Shown: positions 16,877 through 25,300, counted from the first letter of the stretch. The stretch is 64,000 nucleotides of DNA from Peribacillus acanthi (GCF_003073175.1 NZ_QBBX01000008.1:31106-95105); one strand, 5' to 3'. The notes: generated from the sequence alone by a model not told the origin. A program made the numbers and translations.

Positions 16877-16974
16877 TCGTCATTGACGTAGTATGCATCA
16901 TCCTTTAGACTTATAAAGGGGAAATGTAAAAAGATGATATATAAATAATAGAAGTTTCGGGAGAGGGTTTCATC

Positions 16975-17982
16975 ATGATGCTTTTGAAAAGCACTTCTCA
17001 AAAGTGGCTTGGTTTACTCGGGCTATGTCTTTCGTTTTTATTTTTACTTTGTGCAAGTATTGTTTTCGGGTATACCAATACAACCTGGCAAATGGCATTC
17101 GAATCTTTTGTATCATACGATGGTTCGAATGAACATATAGTTTTGCAGACGGTTCGGTTACCTAGAGCATTAATTGCTTCAGCAGTAGGAGCATGTCTTG
17201 CGGTTGCAGGTGTTTTGATGCAAACTTTGACTAAAAATCCATTAGCGTCGCCTGGGGTATTTGGTATAAATGCTGGAGCTGGTTTTGCAGTGGTAGTAGC
17301 TGTGGCGGTATTTAATGTATCGAGTTTACAAGCGTATACATGGATTGCTTTTCTAGGTGCAGGCATTGCTGCATTTGGAGTATATATGATTGGTTCATTT
17401 GGAAGAGAAGGCTTGACTCCGATGAAGCTAACCTTAGCAGGTGCGGCGATTGCGGCTATGTTCTCTTCGTTAACACAAGGTTTATTGGTTTTAAATGAAA
17501 CGGCTTTAGAACAAGTCCTCTTTTGGCTAGCGGGATCGGTGGCAGGAAGGAAATTAGATTCCCTTATTGCTGTATTACCTTACATATCTGTTGGTTTACT
17601 CTTGGCATTCTTTCTTTCCTCCAAATTGAATCTTCTATCGATGGGTGAAGATGTGGCAAAAGGACTCGGGCTCAAGGTGGGATTCATTAAATTATTCTCT
17701 GCGTTATGTGTCATTTTACTAGCAGGTGGGGCAGTGGCTGTATCCGGCCCTATAGGCTTCGTTGGAATTGTTATCCCCCATATTGCTCGTTCACTTATAG
17801 GCATTAATCATAAATGGGTTATACCCTTTAGTGCGCTTTTAGGTGCCATCCTATTATTGTTAGCGGATATTTCATCACGCTACATTATGATGCCGGAAGA
17901 AGTACCCGTTGGAGTAATGACAGCCGTAATAGGTACCCCTTTCTTCATATACATCGCTAGAAGGGGGTTCAATGCAAAATGA
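16975..17982 (+). CDS. yfiZ: FecCD-family siderophore permease, subunit 1
   Basis: This 335-residue inner-membrane permease has about 9-10 membrane segments and belongs to the BtuC/FecCD family. Diagnostic stretches are LQTVRLPRALIASAVGACLAVAG, LTKNPLASPGVFGINAGAG and the late GPIGFVGIVIPHIAR, which includes the coupling-helix region that contacts the ATPase. It is the first gene of a five- or six-gene Fur-controlled operon and overlaps the next permease gene by 4 nt. It probably forms a heterodimer with that second permease. Confidence 0.9.
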   Translation: MMLLKSTSQKWLGLLGLCLSFLFLLCASIVFGYTNTTWQMAFESFVSYDGSNEHIVLQTVRLPRALIASAVGACLAVAGVLMQTLTKNPLASPGVFGINAGAGFAVVVAVAVFNVSSLQAYTWIAFLGAGIAAFGVYMIGSFGREGLTPMKLTLAGAAIAAMFSSLTQGLLVLNETALEQVLFWLAGSVAGRKLDSLIAVLPYISVGLLLAFFLSSKLNLLSMGEDVAKGLGLKVGFIKLFSALCVILLAGGAVAVSGPIGFVGIVIPHIARSLIGINHKWVIPFSALLGAILLLLADISSRYIMMPEEVPVGVMTAVIGTPFFIYIARRGFNAK

Positions 17983-19040
17983 TGAAGAAAAGATATCGTA
18001 GTATGCGAATGGGAAAAAATGGACCCTCTTTCTTGTTAGAAGAAAAGGCAGTAATGGTATTCTTAATTTTATTGGTAATCACTGTGGGAGTTTTGGTAAT
18101 TAGTGCATCGATTGGTCAATTATATATAGCACCTATGGATGTCATCCGAGCACTTATCGGGCAAGGGACGACCATGCATGAAACGGTCATTACATCATTT
18201 AGATTGCCTAGGATACTAATTGCACTAATGGTTGGTGTGGCCTTGGCAATATCAGGCGGGATTTTACAAGGCGTCATACGAAATCCATTAGCTTCACCAG
18301 ATATTATTGGTTTAACCGGTGGTGCCTCTTTTGCAGTGGTCGCCTTCTTGGCTATATTTACGGACGATGATAATGTTTTACAGGTTAGTATTTCGTGGTT
18401 ACCTCTGTCGGCATTTATTGGAGCGTCTGTCACAGCTTTTATTGTCTACGTATTTGCTTGGAAAAATGGAGTTTCACCTATACGTTTAGTATTAGTAGGG
18501 ATTGGTATTTCTGCGCTTATGCAAGCAGGGACTACTTTGATGATGGTAATGGGCCCTATTTACCAAGCATCTCAAGCGAATATTTGGATTACAGGATCTG
18601 TTAACGGCTCTAAGTGGGGGGATGTTAACGTATTATTTCCTATTATCCTTATTCTCTTAATTATTGTCTCTATTTCTGTGAGAAATCTTAACGTACAAGA
18701 GCTTGGTGAAGAAATAGCTGTAGGAGTAGGAAGTAAAATACAAGTGCAAAGATTTATCCTCATAGTGGCAGCAACAGCTCTTACTGGAGGGGCGGTAGCA
18801 TTTGCTGGTGGGATTGTTTTCGTAGGGTTGATGGCACCACACATGGCAAGAAGATTAGTTGGTAGCTCATTTGGTGCGTTGTTACCTGTGGCAGGCTTAA
18901 TTGGTGGACTGCTGGTCATGTTGGCTGATTTAATCGGAAGAACCGTGTTTGCTCCATTAGAAATTCCAGCGGGAGTATTTACCGCAAGCATTGGTGCACC
19001 TTATTTCATATACTTATTGTACAAGACTCGGAATTCGTAG
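17979..19040 (+). CDS. yfhA: FecCD-family siderophore permease, subunit 2
   Basis: This 353-residue partner permease has the same family motifs: ITSFRLPRILIALMVGVALAISG, VIRNPLASPDIIGLTGGAS and GGIVFVGLMAPHMARRLVG. An N-terminal cytoplasmic extension of about 25 residues precedes the first membrane segment. Translation is coupled to the previous gene through the overlapping ATGA. The stop codon abuts the GTG that opens the next reading frame. The arrangement of two different permease genes matches the YfiZ-YfhA pair of B. subtilis. Confidence 0.9.
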   Translation: MMKKRYRSMRMGKNGPSFLLEEKAVMVFLILLVITVGVLVISASIGQLYIAPMDVIRALIGQGTTMHETVITSFRLPRILIALMVGVALAISGGILQGVIRNPLASPDIIGLTGGASFAVVAFLAIFTDDDNVLQVSISWLPLSAFIGASVTAFIVYVFAWKNGVSPIRLVLVGIGISALMQAGTTLMMVMGPIYQASQANIWITGSVNGSKWGDVNVLFPIILILLIIVSISVRNLNVQELGEEIAVGVGSKIQVQRFILIVAATALTGGAVAFAGGIVFVGLMAPHMARRLVGSSFGALLPVAGLIGGLLVMLADLIGRTVFAPLEIPAGVFTASIGAPYFIYLLYKTRNS

Positions 19041-19061
19041 GTGAGAAAGGAACGAATACAA

Positions 19062-19880
19062 ATGGATGCTATATCTACAAAGTCTCTCACACTTTCATAT
19101 GGAGAGAATCCAATTATAGATCAATTAGACCTCAGTATACCCAAAGGGGAAATCACCGTTTTTATAGGAAGCAATGGATGTGGTAAATCCACACTGCTAC
19201 GATCAATTGCACGATTAATGAAACCAAAATCCGGCTCCATCCTCCTTGATGGCGAAGCGATTGCAAAACTTCCAACTAAGGAAATTGCAAAGAAGATGGC
19301 AATCTTGCCTCAATCTCCACTTGCTCCAGAAGGGTTGACAGTCTTACAGTTAGTGAAGCAAGGACGTTATCCATACCAATCCTGGTACAAGCAATGGTCA
19401 GAAGAAGATGAAGAAAAAGTCATGTATGCTTTAAAAGCAACAGGAGTTGAGCATTTAAAAGAGCGTCCAGTAGATTCCTTGTCAGGTGGCCAACGCCAAA
19501 GAGCATGGATTGCCATGATACTTGCTCAAGATACCGATACCATTTTACTTGATGAACCAACAACTTACCTTGATATGACCCATCAAATAGAAATACTGGA
19601 TTTGCTGTTTGAATTGAACGAAAAAGAAAGTCGTACTATTGTTATGGTTTTACATGATTTAAATTTGGCATGTCGATATGCTCATAATATTGTAGCTATT
19701 AAAGACAAAAAGATTTTTGCTCAAGGAAAGCCAGAATATGTTGTAAATTGTTCCTTAGTGAAAAATGTATTCCAAATGGATTGTGAGGTTACCGTCGATC
19801 CACTTTTTGGAACACCTTTATGCATCCCTCATGGAAAAGGTCGATGTGTACTTAAAGGAGGCAGCTTGGGTCAATCATGA
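19062..19880 (+). CDS. yusV: Siderophore ABC transporter ATP-binding protein
   Basis: This 272-residue ATPase is of the FepC type. Walker A GSNGCGKST lies near residue 37, the Q-loop at ILPQSP, the signature LSGGQRQR, Walker B TILLDEPTTYLD and the switch His in VLHDLNLA. The wording is very close to B. subtilis YusV, which powers several siderophore permeases. I prefer the ATG at 19062, since YusV starts at the same place. A GTG at 19041, directly after the previous stop, would add seven residues. It overlaps the next gene by 4 nt. In B. subtilis the ATPase lies apart from its permeases; here it is in the same operon. Confidence 0.92.
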   Translation: MDAISTKSLTLSYGENPIIDQLDLSIPKGEITVFIGSNGCGKSTLLRSIARLMKPKSGSILLDGEAIAKLPTKEIAKKMAILPQSPLAPEGLTVLQLVKQGRYPYQSWYKQWSEEDEEKVMYALKATGVEHLKERPVDSLSGGQRQRAWIAMILAQDTDTILLDEPTTYLDMTHQIEILDLLFELNEKESRTIVMVLHDLNLACRYAHNIVAIKDKKIFAQGKPEYVVNCSLVKNVFQMDCEVTVDPLFGTPLCIPHGKGRCVLKGGSLGQS

Positions 19881-20647
19881 TGCTCTCAGAACAGGAATTG
19901 ACCCTATTAGTAAAGTTACGGTTATCCATCGCAGCGAGTTCTCTAAATGAAGAGTCAAGGCTAAGTAGTAAAGCTCTCACGGATTCAATCGATCAGAGCC
20001 TGGAACTGATAAAAGAGAAAATTGGCACCGATGAAGACAAAGTGGCAGCTTCCCTCTTAATCAAAAGGTACGCATTTTTACCGGTCATCGGTTTAGTAAT
20101 GATGTCGGCTTTCAATAAAAAATTGGATTATTCTCTTGAAAATGTTTCATTGCTAGACTATACAGAAAGTGGATTATGGCTTCCTCAGTTTACATTTGAC
20201 ACTATGGAAGTGAAGGATTTATCTAAGAACCGGGAAGAGTGGAGAAGGTTAATCCTAAGTGAACTGTTTAATCAACACATTTACAAGGTAATGAATGTCC
20301 TTTCTAAAAGAACAAAAATATCAAAATTAATTCTTTGGGAAAATGTGGCTGTATATCTTTTTTGGATTTACGATATGCTACAAGATTTGTACAAGGATTC
20401 GCCTATAAAAGAGCGCATAACTGATGATTTTCTTTTTATCTTATCTGATGAGGCTGCTCTTTTATATGGCAATTACCATTCCAATCCTATTAAGCGATAT
20501 TATTATGAGAAAACAAAGGTCCATATTGATGAAGAACCGATTAGAATAAGAATGACTTGCTGCTTGTCAAATAGGTTACCTAATAAAGCTTCTTGTAAAA
20601 CGTGTCCACAAATATGTAAAACCCAATTGAAGAATAGTCTTAATTAG
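19877..20647 (+). CDS. FhuF-like siderophore-iron reductase, 2Fe-2S
   Basis: This 256-residue cytoplasmic protein ends in the cysteine pattern C228-C229-x10-C240-x2-C243, the unusual 2Fe-2S ligand spacing of FhuF. FhuF-type proteins reduce ferric iron inside the cell to release it from the imported siderophore. A further Cys247 follows. The N-terminal 200 residues are helical and diverged, with LITKRYAFLP-like and VYLFWIYDML stretches typical of the family. Its place right after the ATPase gene, with overlapping ATGA, fits a release step directly coupled to import. Confidence 0.85.
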   Translation: MMLSEQELTLLVKLRLSIAASSLNEESRLSSKALTDSIDQSLELIKEKIGTDEDKVAASLLIKRYAFLPVIGLVMMSAFNKKLDYSLENVSLLDYTESGLWLPQFTFDTMEVKDLSKNREEWRRLILSELFNQHIYKVMNVLSKRTKISKLILWENVAVYLFWIYDMLQDLYKDSPIKERITDDFLFILSDEAALLYGNYHSNPIKRYYYEKTKVHIDEEPIRIRMTCCLSNRLPNKASCKTCPQICKTQLKNSLN

Positions 20648-20658
20648 AGGTGGTCTAG

Positions 20659-20907
20659 GTGAAGGATTCTTTTAAAGAACAGTTTGATGGATTAATAGAA
20701 AAGTACTGTGAGTTGTTATTAGGTGATCAGAATCAAGATTTACAACAAAAAGTGGTCTACTGGGCACTCTATTCCCATATAGCCAAACAAATGCCAGCTC
20801 TAGCAAAACATTGGAATGAAACTTATCCAGAAGCAAAAGGAGAGCTAATGGAAATCATTGCTGAAATAAAACAATTAAACGAAGTGAAAAGGCAGTCCTC
20901 TAAATGA
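20659..20907 (+). CDS. yusU: YusU-like protein (DUF2573)
   Basis: This 82-residue acidic helical protein (MKDSFKEQFDGLIEKYCELL...) starts at a GTG with AGAGGTGG upstream, 11 nt after the reductase gene. B. subtilis has yusU next to yusV, and the sequence pattern fits that DUF2573 family. The function is unknown. The constant link to the siderophore ATPase gene suggests a role in iron uptake, but this is inference only. It is the last gene of the operon. Confidence 0.75.
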   Translation: MKDSFKEQFDGLIEKYCELLLGDQNQDLQQKVVYWALYSHIAKQMPALAKHWNETYPEAKGELMEIIAEIKQLNEVKRQSSK

Positions 20908-20912
20908 TTATT

Positions 20913-20942
20913 ACCGTTGCGATGACAACGGTTTTTCTTTTG
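20913..20942 (+). terminator. Terminator of the siderophore operon
   Basis: The ACCGTTG/CAACGGT stem (20913-20919 with 20926-20932) is followed by TTTTCTTTT. Confidence 0.85.
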
Positions 20943-21342
20943 TTCTATAGAAAGGTTTACTGTTCCAGCAAAAAGTAAAACGATGTAGCAGTCAATGAAA
21001 CAAATTATTAATACCTTTCACAAGTCCTTTAGCTTTGTCTATACCTCAATTATTATGATGTAAATGGTAAGTTTGTTTTTTATTATCAAGGTAAATTGTA
21101 GAAGAATTGGTAATTGAATCTGCCTGTGAGCTATAACGCTTTAAACCTTGATAAATCAAGAATTTTCTAATAAAACAAAAGACTTGGAATTCATAAATAT
21201 GCATATCCAAAATGCAAATTAAATGATAGAATAATTTTGTCGAATTTTTGAATATTATCTTTAGGAATAATGAAACATCATAGATAGAGTAACAGTACTT
21301 GAAGACCATGTATGCGTTTTCATTTCTCAGGGGGTTAATGGT
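20943..21342. other. Long AT-rich intergenic region before the proline dehydrogenase gene
   Basis: About 400 nt hold no credible ORF. A TTTTGTCGAATTTTT segment at about 21235-21250 contains a TGTCGAA 0A-box-like core. No clear sigma-A promoter was recognised. Confidence 0.4.
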
Positions 21343-22260
21343 ATGGAGCAAGCAATGAGAGATTTTTTCCTCTTCTTATCTAAAAACAAAGCTGCAACAA
21401 AGATGGCAAAGAAATATGGCCTTCGCTTTGGAGCTTCTCGTTTTGTAGCTGGTGAAACAATCGAGCTAGCAACAGCTGTCATTAAAAATCTTAACAAACA
21501 AGGTCTTTGTGTAACGATCGATTACTTAGGAGAATTTGTGGATAACGTGGCAGAAGCAAACGAAATGGCTGACAACGCCATTATTGCGATCAAAGCTATC
21601 GGTAAAGAAAAATTAGATTCACAACTTTCTTTAAAAATGACTTCAATGGGAATGGATATTTCTGATGAGACAATCATGTCCAACATGAGAAGAATCCTAG
21701 ATGCTGCGAAAGAAAATAACGTTTTCGTAACAATCGACATGGAAGACTATGCGAGATGCCAAAAAACTTTGGATATCTTTAAAGAACTTAGAAAAGATTA
21801 CGATAATGTAGGAACAGTTATCCAATCTTACCTATATCGTACAGTAGGGGATATGGAAGACTTAAATCAATACCATCCAAATCTTCGTTTAGTTAAGGGT
21901 GCTTATAAAGAATCACCTGAAGTAGCATTCCCAGATAAAAAAGATGTAGATGAAAACTATAAAAAAATCATTAAAATGCACTTATTGAATGGTAACTATA
22001 CTGCTGTTGCCTCTCATGACGATGCAATGATTGAATACACTAAACAACTTGTGAAGGAATATAACATTCCTAATGATCAATTCGAATTCCAAATGCTTTA
22101 CGGAATCCGTACTGAAAGACAACTTGAGCTAGTAAAAGAAGGCTATAAAATGCGTGTTTACGTACCATACGGAACAGACTGGTATGGATACTTCATGCGT
22201 CGTCTTGCTGAACGTCCTGCAAACGTAGCGTTCGTTTTAAAAGGTATGTTAAAGAAATAA
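21343..22260 (+). CDS. fadM: Proline dehydrogenase family protein (FadM/YusM-like)
   Basis: This 305-residue FAD-dependent TIM-barrel enzyme has the family features SLKMTSMG, FVTIDMEDYARC (FAD-binding strand), VIQSYLYRT, RLVKGAYKE, ASHDD, QFEFQMLYGIR and the C-terminal VYVPYGTDWYGYFMRRLAERP. It oxidises proline to pyrroline-5-carboxylate and passes electrons to the quinone pool. Its position upstream of fadN matches B. subtilis yusM (fadM), a paralogue of putB. No P5C dehydrogenase gene is adjacent. The ribosome binding site is AGGGGG, 8 nt before the ATG. Confidence 0.9.
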   Translation: MEQAMRDFFLFLSKNKAATKMAKKYGLRFGASRFVAGETIELATAVIKNLNKQGLCVTIDYLGEFVDNVAEANEMADNAIIAIKAIGKEKLDSQLSLKMTSMGMDISDETIMSNMRRILDAAKENNVFVTIDMEDYARCQKTLDIFKELRKDYDNVGTVIQSYLYRTVGDMEDLNQYHPNLRLVKGAYKESPEVAFPDKKDVDENYKKIIKMHLLNGNYTAVASHDDAMIEYTKQLVKEYNIPNDQFEFQMLYGIRTERQLELVKEGYKMRVYVPYGTDWYGYFMRRLAERPANVAFVLKGMLKK

Positions 22261-22273
22261 AGATGTTTGATGT

Positions 22274-22308
22274 AACCCAAAAGGTCTGGTGACTTTTTGG
22301 GTTTTTTG
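22274..22308 (+). terminator. Terminator after fadM
   Basis: The AACCCAAAAG/CTTTTTGGGTT stem (22274-22283 with 22293-22303) is followed by T5. Confidence 0.85.
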
Positions 22309-22341
22309 TATAGGAAAATAAAAAGTAAGAGGAATTTCGAC

Positions 22342-22425
22342 AAGTTGGGCATTAAGCAGGGAAAGTTGGGCGTTAAATGTGAAAAGTTGTCCATAAAACA
22401 TATAAAGTAGGTCGTAAACATAATA
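22342..22425. repeat. Four degenerate 21-bp tandem repeats
   Basis: Four consecutive units of exactly 21 bp (22342, 22363, 22384, 22405) each begin AAGTTGGGC, AAGTTGGGC, AAGTTGTCC or AAGTAGGTC and continue G/A-T-T/A-AA. The unit has no start codon or ribosome binding site and lies between the fadM terminator and the yuzL terminator. Confidence 0.8.
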
Positions 22426-22453
22426 AGGTAGTGGTACGGTGTCTAATAATTAA

Positions 22454-22492
22454 ACAAGCTGTTGGAAGAGATGAATCTTTCCAACAGCTTGT
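22454..22492 (-). terminator. Terminator of yuzL
   Basis: A 14-bp perfect stem (22454-22467 with 22479-22492) is followed on the minus strand by TTTAATTATT. Confidence 0.75.
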
Positions 22493-22497
22493 CAAAG

Positions 22498-22517
22498 TTA
22501 ATCAATCGTTTGATTAA
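22498..22517. repeat. 20-bp near-perfect palindrome, copy 1
   Basis: TTAATCAATCGTTTGATTAA overlaps the stop codon of yuzL. It differs at one base from the palindrome at 63060. Confidence 0.7.
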
Positions 22518-22645
22518 CCTTTATATTGGCTATTTTGGCTGTTTACTTTTCTTTCTCCACCAACTTGCATTTTCGGACCGGCATTACCTTTTACGCTAGC
22601 GGCACTTACACCAGCTTTGGATGGATTTTTCTTCATTCTTGCCAT
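22514..22645 (-). CDS. yuzL: YuzL-like small protein, 43 aa
   Basis: This ORF on the minus strand has AAGGGGTGA about 8 nt before the ATG and a strong terminator after its stop. The product MARMKKNPSKAGVSAASVKG... is basic, rich in Gly, Ser, Ala, Asn and Lys, and ends SQNSQYKG. The MAKxKxxPSKxGVxAAxVxG start fits the YuzL-like family of small Bacillus proteins. The composition is like that of small acid-soluble spore proteins, but a spore role is inference. As I recall, yuzL also lies beside the fad genes in B. subtilis. Confidence 0.75.
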   Translation of the reverse strand: MARMKKNPSKAGVSAASVKGNAGPKMQVGGERKVNSQNSQYKG

Positions 22646-22805
22646 GAAATATCACCCCTTTAACAATATCTTTTCTTGAAAAACCACATATTATGTTTAC
22701 TAAGAAGTTTTTTCAAATGTTAGATTATTATTTATTGCGGAATTTTCAAAAATCTTTTATAGTAAGAGTATAAGAAAATATTTGAAATTTTTTTTGTCAT
22801 AAAAA

Positions 22806-22823
22806 TGAATGAGTATTCATTCA
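22806..22823. promoter_or_regulatory. FadR operator of the fad operon
   Basis: TGAATGAGTATTCATTCA fits the B. subtilis FadR (YsiA) operator TGAATGAMTANTCATTCA except for G at the M position. It lies 23 nt before the fadN start. FadR would release it when long-chain acyl-CoA binds. Confidence 0.88.
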
Positions 22824-22846
22824 AAAGACTGAAGGGGGATATGAAA

Positions 22847-25231
22847 TTGGTTCGACAAATACAAAAAGCAGCAGTCTTAGGATCTGGAGTAATGGGATCT
22901 GGTATTGCAGCACATCTTGCGAACATTGGAATTCCTACATTGCTTCTTGACATTGCGCCACGTGAATTAACAGAAGCAGAAGCAAGCAAGGGACTTACCC
23001 TAGAAGATCAAGTCGTTAAAAACCGCATAAGCGAAAGTAACCGTCAAAAACTTTTAAAACAAAAACCTGCTCCACTTTCTTCAAAGAAAAATCTTGAATT
23101 GATAGAAGCAGGCAATTTTGAAGATGATATGAAACGCCTTTCAGAAGTGGATTGGATTATTGAAGTAGTGGTCGAAAATCTAGATGTGAAAAAACAAGTA
23201 TTTTCACAAGTAGATCAATATAGAAAACCTGGAAGCATCGTAAGCTCTAATACTTCGGGTATATCTGTAGAGGCGATGGCAGATGGCCGTTCTGAAGATT
23301 TCCAGAGCCACTTTCTTGGAACGCATTTCTTTAACCCACCTCGCTATTTGAAGCTTTTAGAAGTGATTCCAACAAAGAAAACGAATCCAGAAGTTCTTGC
23401 TTTCATGAAGCAATTTGGAGAAGACGTACTTGGAAAAGGCGTAGTAGAAGCGAAAGATACACCAAACTTTATTGCAAACCGCATTGGGACATATGGATTG
23501 CTAGTTACAGTAAAAGAGATGACAAAAGGTGGCTACAGTGTCGGAGAAGTAGATTCCGTTACAGGACCATTAATTGGCCGTCCTAAAAGCGCAACGTTTA
23601 GAACACTTGATGTAGTGGGTCTTGACACATTTGCACACGTTGCAAAAAACGTATACGACCAAGTCGAAGGTGAAGAGAAGGAAGTATTTGAAGTTCCAGA
23701 GTTCATGAAGAAAATGCTTGGAAATGGCTGGTTAGGTTCTAAGTCAGGGCAAGGATTCTTCTTGAAAAAAGGTAAAGAAATTCTAGAACTAGATCCTGTA
23801 ACTCTAGAATATGTAGAAAGAAAGAAATTAAAAACCGCATCAACAGAAATGAGCAAACAAGAAAAAGGACTTTCTAATAAAATGAAAGCGCTTGTTTATA
23901 GTAAAGATCGCGCTGGTGAGTTGCTATGGAATATTATTAGCCCAGTCTTACTATACTCTGCAGAGCTATTAGGAACGATTGCTGATGACATCGTGGCAAT
24001 CGATCAAGCGATGAAATGGGGATTTGGTTGGGAGTTAGGACCTTTTGAAACATGGGATGCAATCGGATTAGAAAAATCTGTTGCAAAGATGAAAGAAGAA
24101 GGAAGAAATATTCCTCAGTGGATCGAAGACATGATTGTAAATGGCCAGTCTACCTTCTATGAAGAAAAAGAAGATGGCCTTTATTTCTACCACAACGGTG
24201 AGTATAAGCAAGTTAAAGAAAATCCAAAAGCAATCAATTTAAAGCGTCTTAAAAAGCAAAAAGGTGTAATTAAAAAGAATTCTGGAGCAAGTTTAATCGA
24301 TTTAGGTGATGGTATCGCATTGCTTGAATTCCATTCACCTAATAATGCGATTGGCATGGATATTATCCAGATGATCAATTTTGCAGTGGATGAAGTGGAA
24401 AAGAACTTCAAAGGACTTGTAATAGGTAACCAAGGTAAAAATTTCTGTGTAGGTGCTAACCTAGCCTTGATTCTAATGGAAGCACAAGATGACAATATTT
24501 ATGAAATTGATATGGTCGTCCGTCACTTCCAACAAGCGATGATGAAAATCAAGTACAGCTCTAAACCAGTAGTTGCTGCACCATTTAGTATGACACTTGG
24601 TGGAGGAACTGAAGTTTGTTTACCAACTGCTCACATTCAAGCTTCAGCAGAAACTTACATGGGTCTAGTTGAAGTTGGGGTAGGTTTAATCCCAGGTGGA
24701 GGCGGTAACAAAGAGCTTTACATTAAGTATCTTGAGAGCATGCCTAATGATGTGGATTTTGACCTGCAAAATGTAGCAAATAAAGTGTTTGAAACTATTG
24801 CTACTGCGAAGGTATCGACATCAGGTGAAGAAGCACGAGACCTAAACTTCCTGAATTTCGCTGATGGGGTAAGCGTAAATGGTGACCATCTATTATATGA
24901 TGCGAAGCAAGCTGCTCTGTCTCTTTATGAAAAAGGATATAAAGCTCCTGTTCGCAAAAAGGTTCCAGTGGTTGGTGAAACGGGATACGCGACATTGTTG
25001 TTAGGAGCTCAAAATATGCTTTTATCAGGTTACATTTCCGAGCATGATTTAGCAATCGCTAAAAAGCTAGCATATGTCATCGCTGGTGGAAAAGTACCAT
25101 TTGGAACAGAAGTAGATGAGCAATACTTATTAGACCTTGAAAGAGAAGCATTCTTAAGCTTATTAGCGCAACCAAAATCACAAGCAAGAATGCAGCATAT
25201 GCTCGTCAAAGGTAAACCATTACGTAATTAA
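22847..25231 (+). CDS. fadN: 3-hydroxyacyl-CoA dehydrogenase / enoyl-CoA hydratase
   Basis: This is the large bifunctional beta-oxidation enzyme of 794 residues. The N-terminal dehydrogenase domain has the NAD loop LGSGVMGSGIAAHLA and FLGTHFFNPPRYLKLLEVIPT with the catalytic His region. The C-terminal part holds a crotonase fold with KGLVIGNQGKNFCVGANL and LGGGTEVCLP. The order (dehydrogenase first) is that of FadN, opposite to E. coli FadB. I place the start at the TTG at 22847, 8 nt after AAGGGGGA. The ATG at 22841 lies too close to that site. An ATG at 22805 would overlap the FadR operator. It forms the thiolase complex with FadA. Confidence 0.92.
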   Translation: MVRQIQKAAVLGSGVMGSGIAAHLANIGIPTLLLDIAPRELTEAEASKGLTLEDQVVKNRISESNRQKLLKQKPAPLSSKKNLELIEAGNFEDDMKRLSEVDWIIEVVVENLDVKKQVFSQVDQYRKPGSIVSSNTSGISVEAMADGRSEDFQSHFLGTHFFNPPRYLKLLEVIPTKKTNPEVLAFMKQFGEDVLGKGVVEAKDTPNFIANRIGTYGLLVTVKEMTKGGYSVGEVDSVTGPLIGRPKSATFRTLDVVGLDTFAHVAKNVYDQVEGEEKEVFEVPEFMKKMLGNGWLGSKSGQGFFLKKGKEILELDPVTLEYVERKKLKTASTEMSKQEKGLSNKMKALVYSKDRAGELLWNIISPVLLYSAELLGTIADDIVAIDQAMKWGFGWELGPFETWDAIGLEKSVAKMKEEGRNIPQWIEDMIVNGQSTFYEEKEDGLYFYHNGEYKQVKENPKAINLKRLKKQKGVIKKNSGASLIDLGDGIALLEFHSPNNAIGMDIIQMINFAVDEVEKNFKGLVIGNQGKNFCVGANLALILMEAQDDNIYEIDMVVRHFQQAMMKIKYSSKPVVAAPFSMTLGGGTEVCLPTAHIQASAETYMGLVEVGVGLIPGGGGNKELYIKYLESMPNDVDFDLQNVANKVFETIATAKVSTSGEEARDLNFLNFADGVSVNGDHLLYDAKQAALSLYEKGYKAPVRKKVPVVGETGYATLLLGAQNMLLSGYISEHDLAIAKKLAYVIAGGKVPFGTEVDEQYLLDLEREAFLSLLAQPKSQARMQHMLVKGKPLRN

Positions 25232-25262
25232 TGAATCAAGATAGATTAATAGAATCCTAACC

Positions 25263-25300
25263 CTTTTGTAACAGCCTAAAAATATGGGCTGTTACAAAAG
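25263..25300 (+). other. Stable hairpin between fadN and fadA
   Basis: A 14-bp perfect stem (25263-25276 with 25287-25300) has a 10-nt loop and no T-run. It could be a processing or mRNA-stability element or an inefficient terminator inside the operon. Confidence 0.7.

Noticed and set aside
18572..18991. Minus-strand ORF of 139 codons
   Set aside because: It is a shadow of the second siderophore permease gene, with no start signals.
22158..22421. Minus-strand ORF over the 21-bp array
   Set aside because: It crosses the fadM terminator and the repeat array. Its composition is that of translated non-coding DNA.
22342..22425. CRISPR array
   Set aside because: Units are directly adjacent and degenerate, with no unique spacers, and no cas genes are present.
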